Assembly: GCF_024753245.1 (NCBI RefSeq)
Contig: NZ_JANUGX010000021.1
Location: 51,544 to 115,543, forward strand
DNA: 64,000 bases
Origin: Massilia norwichensis
GTDB taxonomy: Bacteria > Pseudomonadota > Gammaproteobacteria > Burkholderiales > Burkholderiaceae_D
Reading direction: 5' to 3'
Numbering within the stretch: position 1 is the first letter of the stretch; each line of letters opens with the position of its first letter. Below are positions 51,838-60,383 of the stretch, in pieces. The notes under the pieces were generated by a model. That model ran no database searches, was not told the DNA's origin, and was given only the letters and a program-made list of their open reading frames with translations. The translations under genes were made by a program, and so were the position numbers.

Positions 51838-53042
51838 CAGGCCGACTGCGTTCGCGTGAACAGGGGTTCTCGCTGGTCGAACTGATGATCAGCATCGTCA
51901 TCGGCATGCTGGCGCTGGTGTTCGCGCTGCGCCTGATGAGCGGCGCCGAGCGCACCCAGCGCAATGGCATGGGCAGCTCGGACGCGATGCAGAACGGGAT
52001 GCTGGCGCTGTTTTCCATGAGCGGCGACGCAGCCCAGGCCGGGTACGGCCTGAACGATCCCCTGGTCGCCGGTTGCGACACCATCTTCAGCGACGTCTCC
52101 GGCTATACACTGGCCTCGGTGACGGTTGGCGGCATCGCGGTCAAGCCGCTGGGCCCCGTCATCATCGAGAAGGAAGCCGCCGGCGCAAGCGGTGCGCCGA
52201 CCACCGAGGGCGAAAATCCCGACCGGATCAGCTTCTATGCCGGCAGCTCGATCACCGGCACCGGCACCCTGCGCCTGCTGTCGAGCTATACCAGCGGCAC
52301 CCGCATCGTGGTCGACCGCGTCCCCTACGGCTTCCGCCAGGGCGACGTGGTCGTGGTCGCGCCCGAGCGCCTGGGCACCAAATGCGCGCTGGCCCAGATT
52401 TCCTCGGACCCGGATGCGCTGGCTGCGCTGCCGGCCCAGCAAACGGTGGACGTGAACCAGGGCGACGATTTCCGCTACAACAGCGGCGGCCTGGGTACCG
52501 GCTTCGGCGCCGGCATCTCGCGCGTGTTCAACCTCGGTCCGGCGGCCTCGCTGTCCTTCCATACCTGGTCGGTCGCGAACGGCTTCCTGCAGCTGCGCTC
52601 GACCGACATGAAAGGCGCCGCCGCCAGCCCGGCCGCGGTGGCCGGCGACATCGTCTCGATCAAGGCGCAGTACGGTTTCGACGACCGCGCCGGCGGCAAT
52701 TTCACGCCGGATGCCGGCATGCAGGTCAAGCAATGGTCGTCGACGATGATCAATGCCGACGGCGACGGCGTCACCGGCGGCGCCGGCGACTACCTGCGCA
52801 TCGCCGCCGTGCGCCTGGCCGTGGTCGCGCGCAGCCGGACGCCGGAAGCGGCGGGCGCGGGCGGCACCTGCACCGCGACCACCGCGCCGCTCCAGGTGTT
52901 CGCCAGCGGCACCGCCGGGGCCGCCGCGGTCCCGGTCAAGGTCAAGCTGGCCGTCCCCGGCGACAGCGTCGACTGGCGCTGCTACCGCTACCGCGTGTTC
53001 GAGACCATCGTCCCGCTGCGTAACTTCGTGTGGAGGCCATGA
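51834..53042 (+). CDS. pilW: type IV pilus minor pilin PilW
   Basis: A 402-residue large minor pilin. The processing site is QG-FSLVELMISIVIGMLALVF, with Glu5. Its long extracellular domain (DPLVAGCDTIFSDVSG through the C-terminal DWRCYRYRVFETIVPLRNFVWRP) is typical of PilW, the biggest component of the tip-priming complex. Length is usual for Burkholderiales PilW. It overlaps pilV by ATGA and pilX by ATGA. Confidence 0.88.
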   Translation: MTGRLRSREQGFSLVELMISIVIGMLALVFALRLMSGAERTQRNGMGSSDAMQNGMLALFSMSGDAAQAGYGLNDPLVAGCDTIFSDVSGYTLASVTVGGIAVKPLGPVIIEKEAAGASGAPTTEGENPDRISFYAGSSITGTGTLRLLSSYTSGTRIVVDRVPYGFRQGDVVVVAPERLGTKCALAQISSDPDALAALPAQQTVDVNQGDDFRYNSGGLGTGFGAGISRVFNLGPAASLSFHTWSVANGFLQLRSTDMKGAAASPAAVAGDIVSIKAQYGFDDRAGGNFTPDAGMQVKQWSSTMINADGDGVTGGAGDYLRIAAVRLAVVARSRTPEAAGAGGTCTATTAPLQVFASGTAGAAAVPVKVKLAVPGDSVDWRCYRYRVFETIVPLRNFVWRP

Positions 53043-53647
53043 TGAACCAGGCGTCGTATCGCGTCCTGCGCCGTGCCCGCGAGCAGGGCATCGCCTTGCC
53101 GGTCATGCTGGTGATCCTGGCGGTGATGCTGGTCGGCGGCGTGTACCTGATGAAGTCCAGTCACTCGACCGCCCTGGCGACCGGCAACCTGGCCTATGAC
53201 GCGACGCTGAACCGCGCCGCCGACCTCGGCCTGCACCAGGGTTTCCAATGGCTGAGCAGTACCGCCGCCGCCAACAAGGCCGCGCTCGAAACCGACGACA
53301 CGGACGATGGCTACCATGCCTCGCTGAGCACCAAGCTGACCCCGCACGACGACGATTTCTGGGAGGGCGCCAAAACGCTGACCGACGCCGACGGCAACAG
53401 CATCCAGTACGTCGTGCATCGCCTGTGCGCACGCGACGGCCGCTTCGACACCAACAACAACCGCTGCGTGCAGACCTCCTCGGTGCGCGGCAGCCTCGGC
53501 AACGCCGTGGCGCTGGGCGAAAGCCTGGCATCGGACGCGCCCAGCTTCGACGGCGCGCCGCAACTCCACTATGTCATCGCCTCGCGCATCAACGGGCCGC
53601 GGGGCAGCAACGTGATCAACCAGATGATCGTGCTCATCGGTGCGTAA
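53039..53647 (+). CDS. pilX: type IV pilus minor pilin PilX
   Basis: A 202-residue minor pilin. The leader ends REQG and is followed by IALPVMLVILAVMLVGGVYLM; as in other PilX proteins the usual Glu5 is absent, being replaced within IALPV. It then has a globular domain with cysteine pairs (RLCARDGRFDTNNNRCVQ). PilX connects PilW to PilY1 in the tip complex. The start ATG 53039 overlaps the pilW stop. It overlaps or abuts the pilY1 start region. Confidence 0.82.
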   Translation: MMNQASYRVLRRAREQGIALPVMLVILAVMLVGGVYLMKSSHSTALATGNLAYDATLNRAADLGLHQGFQWLSSTAAANKAALETDDTDDGYHASLSTKLTPHDDDFWEGAKTLTDADGNSIQYVVHRLCARDGRFDTNNNRCVQTSSVRGSLGNAVALGESLASDAPSFDGAPQLHYVIASRINGPRGSNVINQMIVLIGA

Positions 53648-53660
53648 GCGCGGGCCTTCC

Positions 53661-56600
53661 ATGAAAAAACTCTTCGCCTTCTTCCTGCTCGTCCTGCTCG
53701 GCGCCGGCGCCAGCGCGGCCCCCACCGGCATCGCCCAGCTGCCCCTGCTGAACATCACCGGCAGCGGCAACGTCAAGCCCAACTTGATGCTGTTGTACGA
53801 TAACTCGAACTCGATGGCGTACACCTATACGCCGGATTACGTCAACGATACCTGCCGCAACGATGTGACGCTGAAGGCCGGCCGGACCGCCTGCTCGCAA
53901 GGCCATCCGCCTTTCAACAGCCCGGATTTCAACCGCCAGTACTACAACCCCAAGGTGCGCTACCTGCCGCCGGTCGATGCGCTCGGCAATTCGTATAATT
54001 CCATGACGCGCAGCCGGACCTCGGACTGGACCTCGGTGCCGACCGACGGCTTCGGCATCAACAACACCAATATGTCGGGCAATGCCCAGACCCGGTCCAA
54101 CCTGGCCAGCGGCTATCCCGACATGGCCTGGTGCAAACCGAATTCGACCAACTGCGTGTACGGCACCGGCGCGGCCTACAACTACCCCAACGGCACCTAC
54201 AAGAGCTCGAATTACACCTACGCCACCGCGCCGTTCTACTACACGATCAACGTGGCCGAGTATTGCAAGGACGCCGCACTGACCGTCTGCAAGACCGTCA
54301 CGATCGGTGCGCCGGCGCCGGCGGGCTATCCCTATCCGGCCAAGGTGCGCTTCTGCACCACCACCGACCTGAATACCTGCCAGGCGAAGTACACGAGCGG
54401 CGGCTATATCTACCCACGCTTTTCGACCACCGGCAGCACCGTCACCGGCGCCTACGGTACGGTCACGATCGGCGCTTCGTCGACCACCAATGACCTGGTC
54501 ATGAACAGCATTTCGGTGACGGAATCGGGACGCGCGGTGGTCGTTACCGACGGCGCGGTCACTGCGGTTGGCGGCACCACGACCCTCTCCAGGCAGGCGG
54601 CGCTGGCGAACGCGCTGGCGGCGTCGATCGTCGCCAAGACCGGCCTGACGCGCCAGTACACGGCTTGCGTGCGCACGCCGCCGGCCAACAGCAGCGTGCC
54701 GGACTGCGCCAGCTTTGGTATCAATTTGGCCGGCAATAACACGCTCGCCGTGGTACCGATCACCTGTCCGGCCGGTGCAGCCAAGGACGACCCCGATTGC
54801 GCAGTGCTGGCCGACGGCAGCCGCGATGGCTGGGCGGTGACTGCCAGCGCCCAGAGCCGCACGGTCAACGGGCGCACCGACGTCATCCCGGCCACCACCA
54901 CGGCGATCGGCACCGGCGCCTCGGTGTTCGTGCGGACCGACATCGTCCCCGAGAACAACAGCTATCCGAAGGATGCGGCGCGCACCGATTGCGCCGGCAC
55001 GACCTGCACCTACGACGAGGAGATGACCAATTTCGCCAACTGGTACACCTACTACAAGTCGCGCAACCAGATGATGAAGACGGCGGTCGGCCTGGCCTTC
55101 CAGTCGATCAATGACAAGTACAACGTCGGCATCGTGCCGCTGTCGAGCGCAGCAACCGAAACGTCCAGGGACTTCGTCTATCCGGCGGAATTTTCTGGCG
55201 ACAACCGCAGCGCCTGGTACGGCGCCCTGTACGGCATGACCCTGAGCGGCTCGACCCCGCTGCGGCCGGCCCTGAATGCGATCGGCAAGATGTATGCGAA
55301 CCTCGGCAATTTCAGGCGTGCCGTCGGCTCGGAAGTGATCAAGTTTCCGTGCCAGCAGAATTTCGCCTTCATCACCACCGACGGCTACTGGAACGGCGGG
55401 CCGGCCTCGAACGTCGCCAGCAACGACGAGTCGGAAAACCTGACGCGCTTCTGCAGCCAGCGCCTCGGCTGCGTCGATACCCGCCGGCAGAGCGCCGGCA
55501 CGCTGGCCGACGTCGCGCTGCACTGGTATAACGGCGGCTCCAGCACCGGCACGGTCTCGCTGCGTCCCGACATCGACCCGATGACGAAGGACGGCGTGGT
55601 GCCGGCCGCCACCGCCGGCGACAACCAGCACCTGCACATGAACACCTACGCGCTGGGCCTGGGCGTGGATGGCGTCATGACCTTCGATCCGAAGTACGAT
55701 ACCGGCGCCACCGAGGGCTCGGATTTCTACAAGCTGGTCACCGGCGTCAGCACCGGCTGCCCGTGGAATGGCGGCAGGGCCTGGGTGTGGCCGGATCCGA
55801 ACGTCGGCCTGGTGAGCGACAGCGCGGCGCTGCAGGAACGCGTCGACGACCTGTGGCACACCGCGATCAACGGCCGCGGCAAGTACTTCAGCGCCTCGGA
55901 CCCGAACGAGGTGGTCGATGGCCTCTCGAAAGCGCTGTCGAATATCGAGGTGCACGTCGGCGCCGCCGCTGCCTCCGCGACCTCGACCCCGAACATCACG
56001 CTCGAGGACAACGACATCTTCTCCGCCACCTTCACCACCGTGAAGTGGTTCGGCGTGCTCACCGACCGCAAGCTCGATCCGGTCAGCGGCGAGGTGATCA
56101 AGTCCATCACCTGGCACTCGAGCAATACCCTCGGCACCAAGGTGGCGGCCACCACCGATTCGCGCAGGATCAAGATGCTGGACGTCGACCGCGGCGGCCT
56201 CAAGGAATTCGACTACGCCAACCTGAACGACACCGAAAAGACCTGGTTCGACAACAAGTGCGGGGCACTGGCCCAGTGCAGCAACCTGTCGCCCGCCGAC
56301 CGCCTGATCGTCAACGACGGCAGCAATATCGTGGGCTGGCTGCGCGGACGCCAGCAATACGCGGACGACACCCGCCTGCGCGCCTACAGCCTGTCGAACA
56401 CCAAGGACGAAGGCGTGACCCAGGTGCTGCCGATCGTCCTGGGCGACATCGCCGCGTCCAAGCCGGCCTACCAGCGCGATCCGCGCAAGAACTACACCGC
56501 CGCCGGCTACGCCGAATTCAAGGTCGCCAAGGCCGGCCGCACGCCGGCGGTGTTCGTCGCCGCCAACGACGGCATGCTGCACGCCTTCGACGCCGGCAAC

Positions 56601-57926
56601 GGCAACGAATTGTGGGCCTACATGCCGCGCATCACGATGAAGAAGCTGCACCTGCAAGCCAGCACGACCTACAGCACCAACCACCAGTTCAGCACCGACG
56701 GCTCGCCCGAGATCTCGGACGTCAAGATCGGCACCAACTGGCGCTCCGTGCTGGTGGCCGGCCTGAATGCCGGCGGCCGCGGCTACTACGCGCTGGACGT
56801 GACCGACCCGGCCAACCCGGTCGCGCTGTGGGAATTGTGCGCCGACTCGACCATCTGCAGCGGCAACAACTACGACGCCGACCTCGGCCTGTCCTTCGGC
56901 AATCCGCAGTTCGGCACCTGGAAGGACGCGTCCGGCGCCGAGCGCTGGGTGGTGTTCCTGACTTCCGGCTACAACAATGTGCCGGGCGGCGGCTTCGGCG
57001 GCGACGGCAAGGGCTACCTCTACGTGGTGGACGTCGCCACCGGCCGGGTGCTCAGCAAGAAGAGCACGAACGTCGGCGATACCACCACGCCCTCGGGCCT
57101 GGCCAAGATCACGGCGATCACCGACAACCCGCTCACCGATCCGCTGGTGACCTATGTCTACGCCGGCGACAACCAGGGCAAGATGTGGCGCTTCGATTAC
57201 ACCGCGGGCGGCGATCCGACCGTGGTGCAGATGGGCGATGCCGGCACCGCGCAGCCCGTGACCAGCCGACCGGAAGTGACGATGTGCCAGGTCGAGAACA
57301 CCGACACCGCCGGCGTCAGGACCGTCAGTGCGCAGAAGGTCGTCATCTTCGGCACCGGGCGCCTGCTCGACCTGCCGGACATCGCCGACACCAACACCCA
57401 GAGCGTCTACGTGCTCAAGGACAGCAACACGGGGATCCCGGCCGCCAGCTGGCGCAACCCGAGCTCGATGGTCGAGAAGACCCTGGCCCATCCCGCCAAC
57501 ACCCAGGTCTACACCATCAGCGGCGCCGGCGTGAACCTGGGGACGCAGGCAGGCTGGTTCTTCGACCTCGACCAGAACGCGGGCGAGCGGGTCAATCTCG
57601 ATCCGAAGGTCGCGGCCGGCACGCTGACCGTGGTGTCGAACATCCCTTCGTCCTCGTCTTCGTGCAAGGTGGGCGGCAGCAGCAATGTGTACCAGCTCAA
57701 CGTCTGCACGGCGGCCCCGGTGAACAGCCAGCAGGGCATCGGCGCCATCGCCGGCTCCACGCTGTCCGCGAATTCGGCGGCGGTCGGCTTCATCATCGTG
57801 CGCCTGCCCTCGGGCGCGCTGAAGATGGTCACCACCACCGCCGACGGCAACACCATCACCTCCAGCGTGGCGCGCGCCACCGACGTCGAGGCCCACCGCG
57901 CCGGCTGGCGCCGCGTGCGCGAATGA
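53661..57926 (+). CDS. pilY1: type IV pilus tip adhesin/assembly protein PilY1
   Basis: A 1421-residue exported protein. ATG 53661 begins a signal peptide (KKLFAFFLLVLLGAGASAA); GTG 53640 would extend it. The N-terminal third carries a vWA-like LLYDNSNSM metal-ion-dependent site, and the C-terminal half is the PilC/PilY1 beta-propeller (PAVFVAANDGMLHAFDAGNGN, RGYYALDVTDPANPVALWE, GYLYVVDVATGRVLSK, YVYAGDNQGKMWRFDYT). It caps the pilus tip, acts as adhesin and mechanosensor, and controls retraction. I do not see a canonical D-x-D-x-D-G calcium loop, although other Asp/Asn/Gly-rich turns exist. It ends the pilin operon. Confidence 0.9.
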   Translation: MKKLFAFFLLVLLGAGASAAPTGIAQLPLLNITGSGNVKPNLMLLYDNSNSMAYTYTPDYVNDTCRNDVTLKAGRTACSQGHPPFNSPDFNRQYYNPKVRYLPPVDALGNSYNSMTRSRTSDWTSVPTDGFGINNTNMSGNAQTRSNLASGYPDMAWCKPNSTNCVYGTGAAYNYPNGTYKSSNYTYATAPFYYTINVAEYCKDAALTVCKTVTIGAPAPAGYPYPAKVRFCTTTDLNTCQAKYTSGGYIYPRFSTTGSTVTGAYGTVTIGASSTTNDLVMNSISVTESGRAVVVTDGAVTAVGGTTTLSRQAALANALAASIVAKTGLTRQYTACVRTPPANSSVPDCASFGINLAGNNTLAVVPITCPAGAAKDDPDCAVLADGSRDGWAVTASAQSRTVNGRTDVIPATTTAIGTGASVFVRTDIVPENNSYPKDAARTDCAGTTCTYDEEMTNFANWYTYYKSRNQMMKTAVGLAFQSINDKYNVGIVPLSSAATETSRDFVYPAEFSGDNRSAWYGALYGMTLSGSTPLRPALNAIGKMYANLGNFRRAVGSEVIKFPCQQNFAFITTDGYWNGGPASNVASNDESENLTRFCSQRLGCVDTRRQSAGTLADVALHWYNGGSSTGTVSLRPDIDPMTKDGVVPAATAGDNQHLHMNTYALGLGVDGVMTFDPKYDTGATEGSDFYKLVTGVSTGCPWNGGRAWVWPDPNVGLVSDSAALQERVDDLWHTAINGRGKYFSASDPNEVVDGLSKALSNIEVHVGAAAASATSTPNITLEDNDIFSATFTTVKWFGVLTDRKLDPVSGEVIKSITWHSSNTLGTKVAATTDSRRIKMLDVDRGGLKEFDYANLNDTEKTWFDNKCGALAQCSNLSPADRLIVNDGSNIVGWLRGRQQYADDTRLRAYSLSNTKDEGVTQVLPIVLGDIAASKPAYQRDPRKNYTAAGYAEFKVAKAGRTPAVFVAANDGMLHAFDAGNGNELWAYMPRITMKKLHLQASTTYSTNHQFSTDGSPEISDVKIGTNWRSVLVAGLNAGGRGYYALDVTDPANPVALWELCADSTICSGNNYDADLGLSFGNPQFGTWKDASGAERWVVFLTSGYNNVPGGGFGGDGKGYLYVVDVATGRVLSKKSTNVGDTTTPSGLAKITAITDNPLTDPLVTYVYAGDNQGKMWRFDYTAGGDPTVVQMGDAGTAQPVTSRPEVTMCQVENTDTAGVRTVSAQKVVIFGTGRLLDLPDIADTNTQSVYVLKDSNTGIPAASWRNPSSMVEKTLAHPANTQVYTISGAGVNLGTQAGWFFDLDQNAGERVNLDPKVAAGTLTVVSNIPSSSSSCKVGGSSNVYQLNVCTAAPVNSQQGIGAIAGSTLSANSAAVGFIIVRLPSGALKMVTTTADGNTITSSVARATDVEAHRAGWRRVRE

Positions 57927-57939
57927 GCGGCGGCCGCCG

Positions 57940-58917
57940 CTAGGGCTGCGCGGCGGCGCGTTCGGCGCTGGCCAGGACCTGGGTCGACACGCTGCCGTCG
58001 GCCCTGGTCAGGCGCAGCTGCACCGGCAGCCAGTCCTGCGTCGGCGCCAGCCAGAGTTCGAGCCGGGGCTGGCCCGGCGCCGTCAGTTGCGCCAGGTGCC
58101 AGGCCGCCAGCGTGCCGATGCCGGTGTCCACGCTTTCCTCGCCCAGTAACTGGTATTCCTCGACCCGTACCGCGTCTGCACCCGCCACCGGGATCCGCAC
58201 CGTGTCCGGGAACTGGCCCGGCGCCGCGCGGCCGATCGCCGCCAGCTGCACCAGCACCGAGGCGCGGTCCTGTACGCCGAGCGTGGCCGGGGTGCTGGCG
58301 CCGCTGGCCTCGAACGCGATCGTCCCGGTTCGCGTATCGAAACCGATGGCCTCTTCGCGGCCGGCGTGGGTCTCGCTGGCGCGCGCCGGCTCCATCCCGG
58401 TATCGCCGCTCAGGCCCTGGCTGGACAGCCGTCCGAGTATGCCGTCGAGTTCGAGGCGGTAGCCGCCACCGTCGCGGCGCCAGTCGAGATAGGCCGGGCC
58501 ATCGCCGCCGGCGCCGTCCCGCCAGCGATAGGCCAGGCGCGCCGGTGGCGGCAGATCGGCACGGTAGGCGCCCGGGTTGGCGCTCATCAGCGGCGGCCCG
58601 GCGACTGCGGCGACGGCGGCTTGCGTGCTGCCGGCCCGGGGCGCAACGACGGAGGGTGGCTGCGGCACGGCCGCGCGTGCGCGGGGACGCACGGTGTCCT
58701 GCGGCGCGCCGGCAGCGGCGCGCGGCGGCGGGGCCGCGACTGCCGGCGAGGGCGGTGGCGCCAGGCGCAGGGCGATCGCTTCGCGCAGGACGGGCCGCGG
58801 CGGGGCGGCGGGCGTGCGGCGCGCAGCCAGTTCCAGCAGCAGCAGGTGGGCGCAGGCGGACAGCCCGCACAGCACCAGCAGGCGCCGGTGCCTGGAGAGC
58901 AGGGCGGCAATCTTCAT
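57940..58917 (-). CDS. DUF3108 protein with N-terminal membrane anchor
   Basis: A 325-residue protein from ATG 58917 with an N-terminal membrane helix (LLVLCGLSACAHLLLLELA), then a Pro/Ala/Arg-rich linker of ~80 residues and a C-terminal beta-rich DUF3108 domain (LAYRWRDGAGGDGPAYLDWRR, then WLPVQLRLTRADGSVSTQVL). The anchor-plus-proline-rich linker resembles TonB-type proteins but no TonB C-terminal domain is seen, so the domain probably works in the periplasm. DUF3108 proteins are beta-barrel-like and of unknown function. It converges with pilY1, 13 bp apart, and is divergent from the envelope cluster. Confidence 0.75.
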   Translation of the reverse strand: MKIAALLSRHRRLLVLCGLSACAHLLLLELAARRTPAAPPRPVLREAIALRLAPPPSPAVAAPPPRAAAGAPQDTVRPRARAAVPQPPSVVAPRAGSTQAAVAAVAGPPLMSANPGAYRADLPPPARLAYRWRDGAGGDGPAYLDWRRDGGGYRLELDGILGRLSSQGLSGDTGMEPARASETHAGREEAIGFDTRTGTIAFEASGASTPATLGVQDRASVLVQLAAIGRAAPGQFPDTVRIPVAGADAVRVEEYQLLGEESVDTGIGTLAAWHLAQLTAPGQPRLELWLAPTQDWLPVQLRLTRADGSVSTQVLASAERAAAQP

Positions 58918-58950
58918 CCCGCTAGTGTACCGTCTGGCGCCGCCGCCGCC

Positions 58951-58983
58951 CATCCGTCGCTCATCCGCCGCTCATCCGTCACT
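58951..58983. repeat. three 11-bp tandem repeats
   Basis: The unit CATCCGTCGCT and close variants (CATCCGCCGCT, CATCCGTCACT) are arranged head-to-tail at 58951-58961, 58962-58972 and 58973-58983. They lie between the divergent DUF3108 gene and the envelope cluster, where they may be promoter-linked slippage repeats. Confidence 0.75.
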
Positions 58984-59075
58984 CAGCGGACGGCCTCGAT
59001 GATGAAGCGGCAAGGAACTGAGGATTCCGCGCGACATCCGGGCGTTCGAATAGGTGCTTTCCTTGACGCAATAGG

Positions 59076-60383
59076 ATGAGTCCGGCACAGTTTGGCCTGC
59101 GCTTTCGTCCTTGTTACCGCTCCATGCCCATCGCTCTCCAGTTGCCTTCCGATCCGCCCGCCCAGGTCCAGCCGCCTGGCATCCCGTCCTTCGACGACCA
59201 GTACGCCAAGGCGCGTGCGCTCGCCAACAATGGCCAACCCGAACTGGCGCTGGCCGCCTATTCGGCGCTGCTGACCCGTTCGCCCGGCAATGCCGACGTG
59301 CTGCTCGGCCGCGGCATCGTCTACGCGCGCCTCGGGCGCTGGAACGAAGCCGAGGCCGACCTCGGCGCGGCCGCCAGGATCTCGCCCGGCTATGCCGACG
59401 TCTGGGAGGCACTGGGGAATACCTATCGCTGGAGCGAACAGCCGGCCAAGGCGCTCGACGCCTACGAGCAACTGGTGGCGCTGCGCCCGAACGACCCGGC
59501 TGCGCTGGTGGCACGGGCCCGCGCCCATCGCGCCCTCGGCCATGCCGCGCAGGCGCGCGCCGACCTCGAACGCGCCCGCACGCTGGGCGGCGACGCCGGC
59601 GAGATCGACGGCCTGCTGCCCGACCTGCAGCCCAATGTCCGCGCGAATGCGGCGATCCCGTCCGCCGGCACGCCGGATGCGGTGAACGCGGCCGGCTATA
59701 CCTGGGGCGCCGGGCTGTCCTCGAGCTGGACCGACGTCGGCAACGGCCCGCGCTGGAACGACCAGACCCTCAGCCTGCGGCGCTACATGAAGGGCGGCTC
59801 GCTGGGCTTCGAGACCCTGCGCGCGCACCGCTTCGGCCAGCACGACTACGCCTGGGCGCTCGACGGCTATGCCGGCCTCTGGGACGGCGCCTACGCCAAC
59901 CTGCGTTACCAGCACTCGGCCACCAGCCGCCTGTTCCCGGCCAATAGCGGCCGTCTCGAAGTCTGGCAGGCGCTCGGCAAGGGCTGGGAAGCCTCGCTCA
60001 GCGACGACGTGCTGGGCTTCGATTCGCGCGTCAACATCTACGGCGTCAGCATCGCCAAATACAGCGGCAATTTCTACGTGCAGCTGCGCCACCAGAACAT
60101 CGTCTCCGAAGGCTCGCACAGCACCGGCCAGCGCCTGCTGGCGCGCTGGTACTACGCCGGCGACGCCGACAATTACCTCGAGCTGACGGCCAACAGCGGC
60201 CGCAGCGACGATCCGCTCAGCCTGGCCGGCGGACGCGCCCGCTCGGGCGGCGGTGGGCTGGCCTGGGTTCGTTACTTCAACCCGCAGTGGGGCGGCAAGA
60301 TCGGCGCGAGCTTCTCGCGTGCCGACGGCGCCGCCTCTGGCCGGGAGCGCGGGCTCTCGTTCGCGCTGTACCGCCGATGGTAG
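59076..60383 (+). CDS. TPR plus YaiO-family outer-membrane beta-barrel protein
   Basis: A 435-residue protein. Residues about 40-180 contain four or more TPRs (YAKARALANNGQPELALAAYSALLTRSPG, then GRGIVYARLGRWNEAEADLGAA, LGNTYRWSEQPAKALDAYEQL). The remaining ~240 residues alternate hydrophobic and polar residues with aromatic girdles (GYTWGAGLSSSWTD, SLGFETLRAHRFG, LRYQHSATSRLFP) as in YaiO-type outer-membrane barrels, ending in a terminal aromatic (LYRRW). No signal peptide is visible from ATG 59076 or the alternative ATG 59124, although the barrel requires export. It overlaps the LtaS-like gene. YaiO-type barrels are associated with surface polysaccharides. Confidence 0.75.
   Translation: MSPAQFGLRFRPCYRSMPIALQLPSDPPAQVQPPGIPSFDDQYAKARALANNGQPELALAAYSALLTRSPGNADVLLGRGIVYARLGRWNEAEADLGAAARISPGYADVWEALGNTYRWSEQPAKALDAYEQLVALRPNDPAALVARARAHRALGHAAQARADLERARTLGGDAGEIDGLLPDLQPNVRANAAIPSAGTPDAVNAAGYTWGAGLSSSWTDVGNGPRWNDQTLSLRRYMKGGSLGFETLRAHRFGQHDYAWALDGYAGLWDGAYANLRYQHSATSRLFPANSGRLEVWQALGKGWEASLSDDVLGFDSRVNIYGVSIAKYSGNFYVQLRHQNIVSEGSHSTGQRLLARWYYAGDADNYLELTANSGRSDDPLSLAGGRARSGGGGLAWVRYFNPQWGGKIGASFSRADGAASGRERGLSFALYRRW

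Noticed and set aside
53634..57896. 1420-codon open frame on the minus strand opposite pilY1
   Set aside because: It mirrors pilY1, has His/Arg/Gly/Val-rich composition typical of antisense frames in GC-rich DNA, and has no motif or ribosome site.
57926..57941. AGCGGCGGCCGCCGCT perfect palindrome between pilY1 and the DUF3108 gene
   Set aside because: Perfect 16-bp dyad but composed of simple GC triplets and overlapping both stop codons; no T-run for a terminator, so it is probably a chance product of composition.
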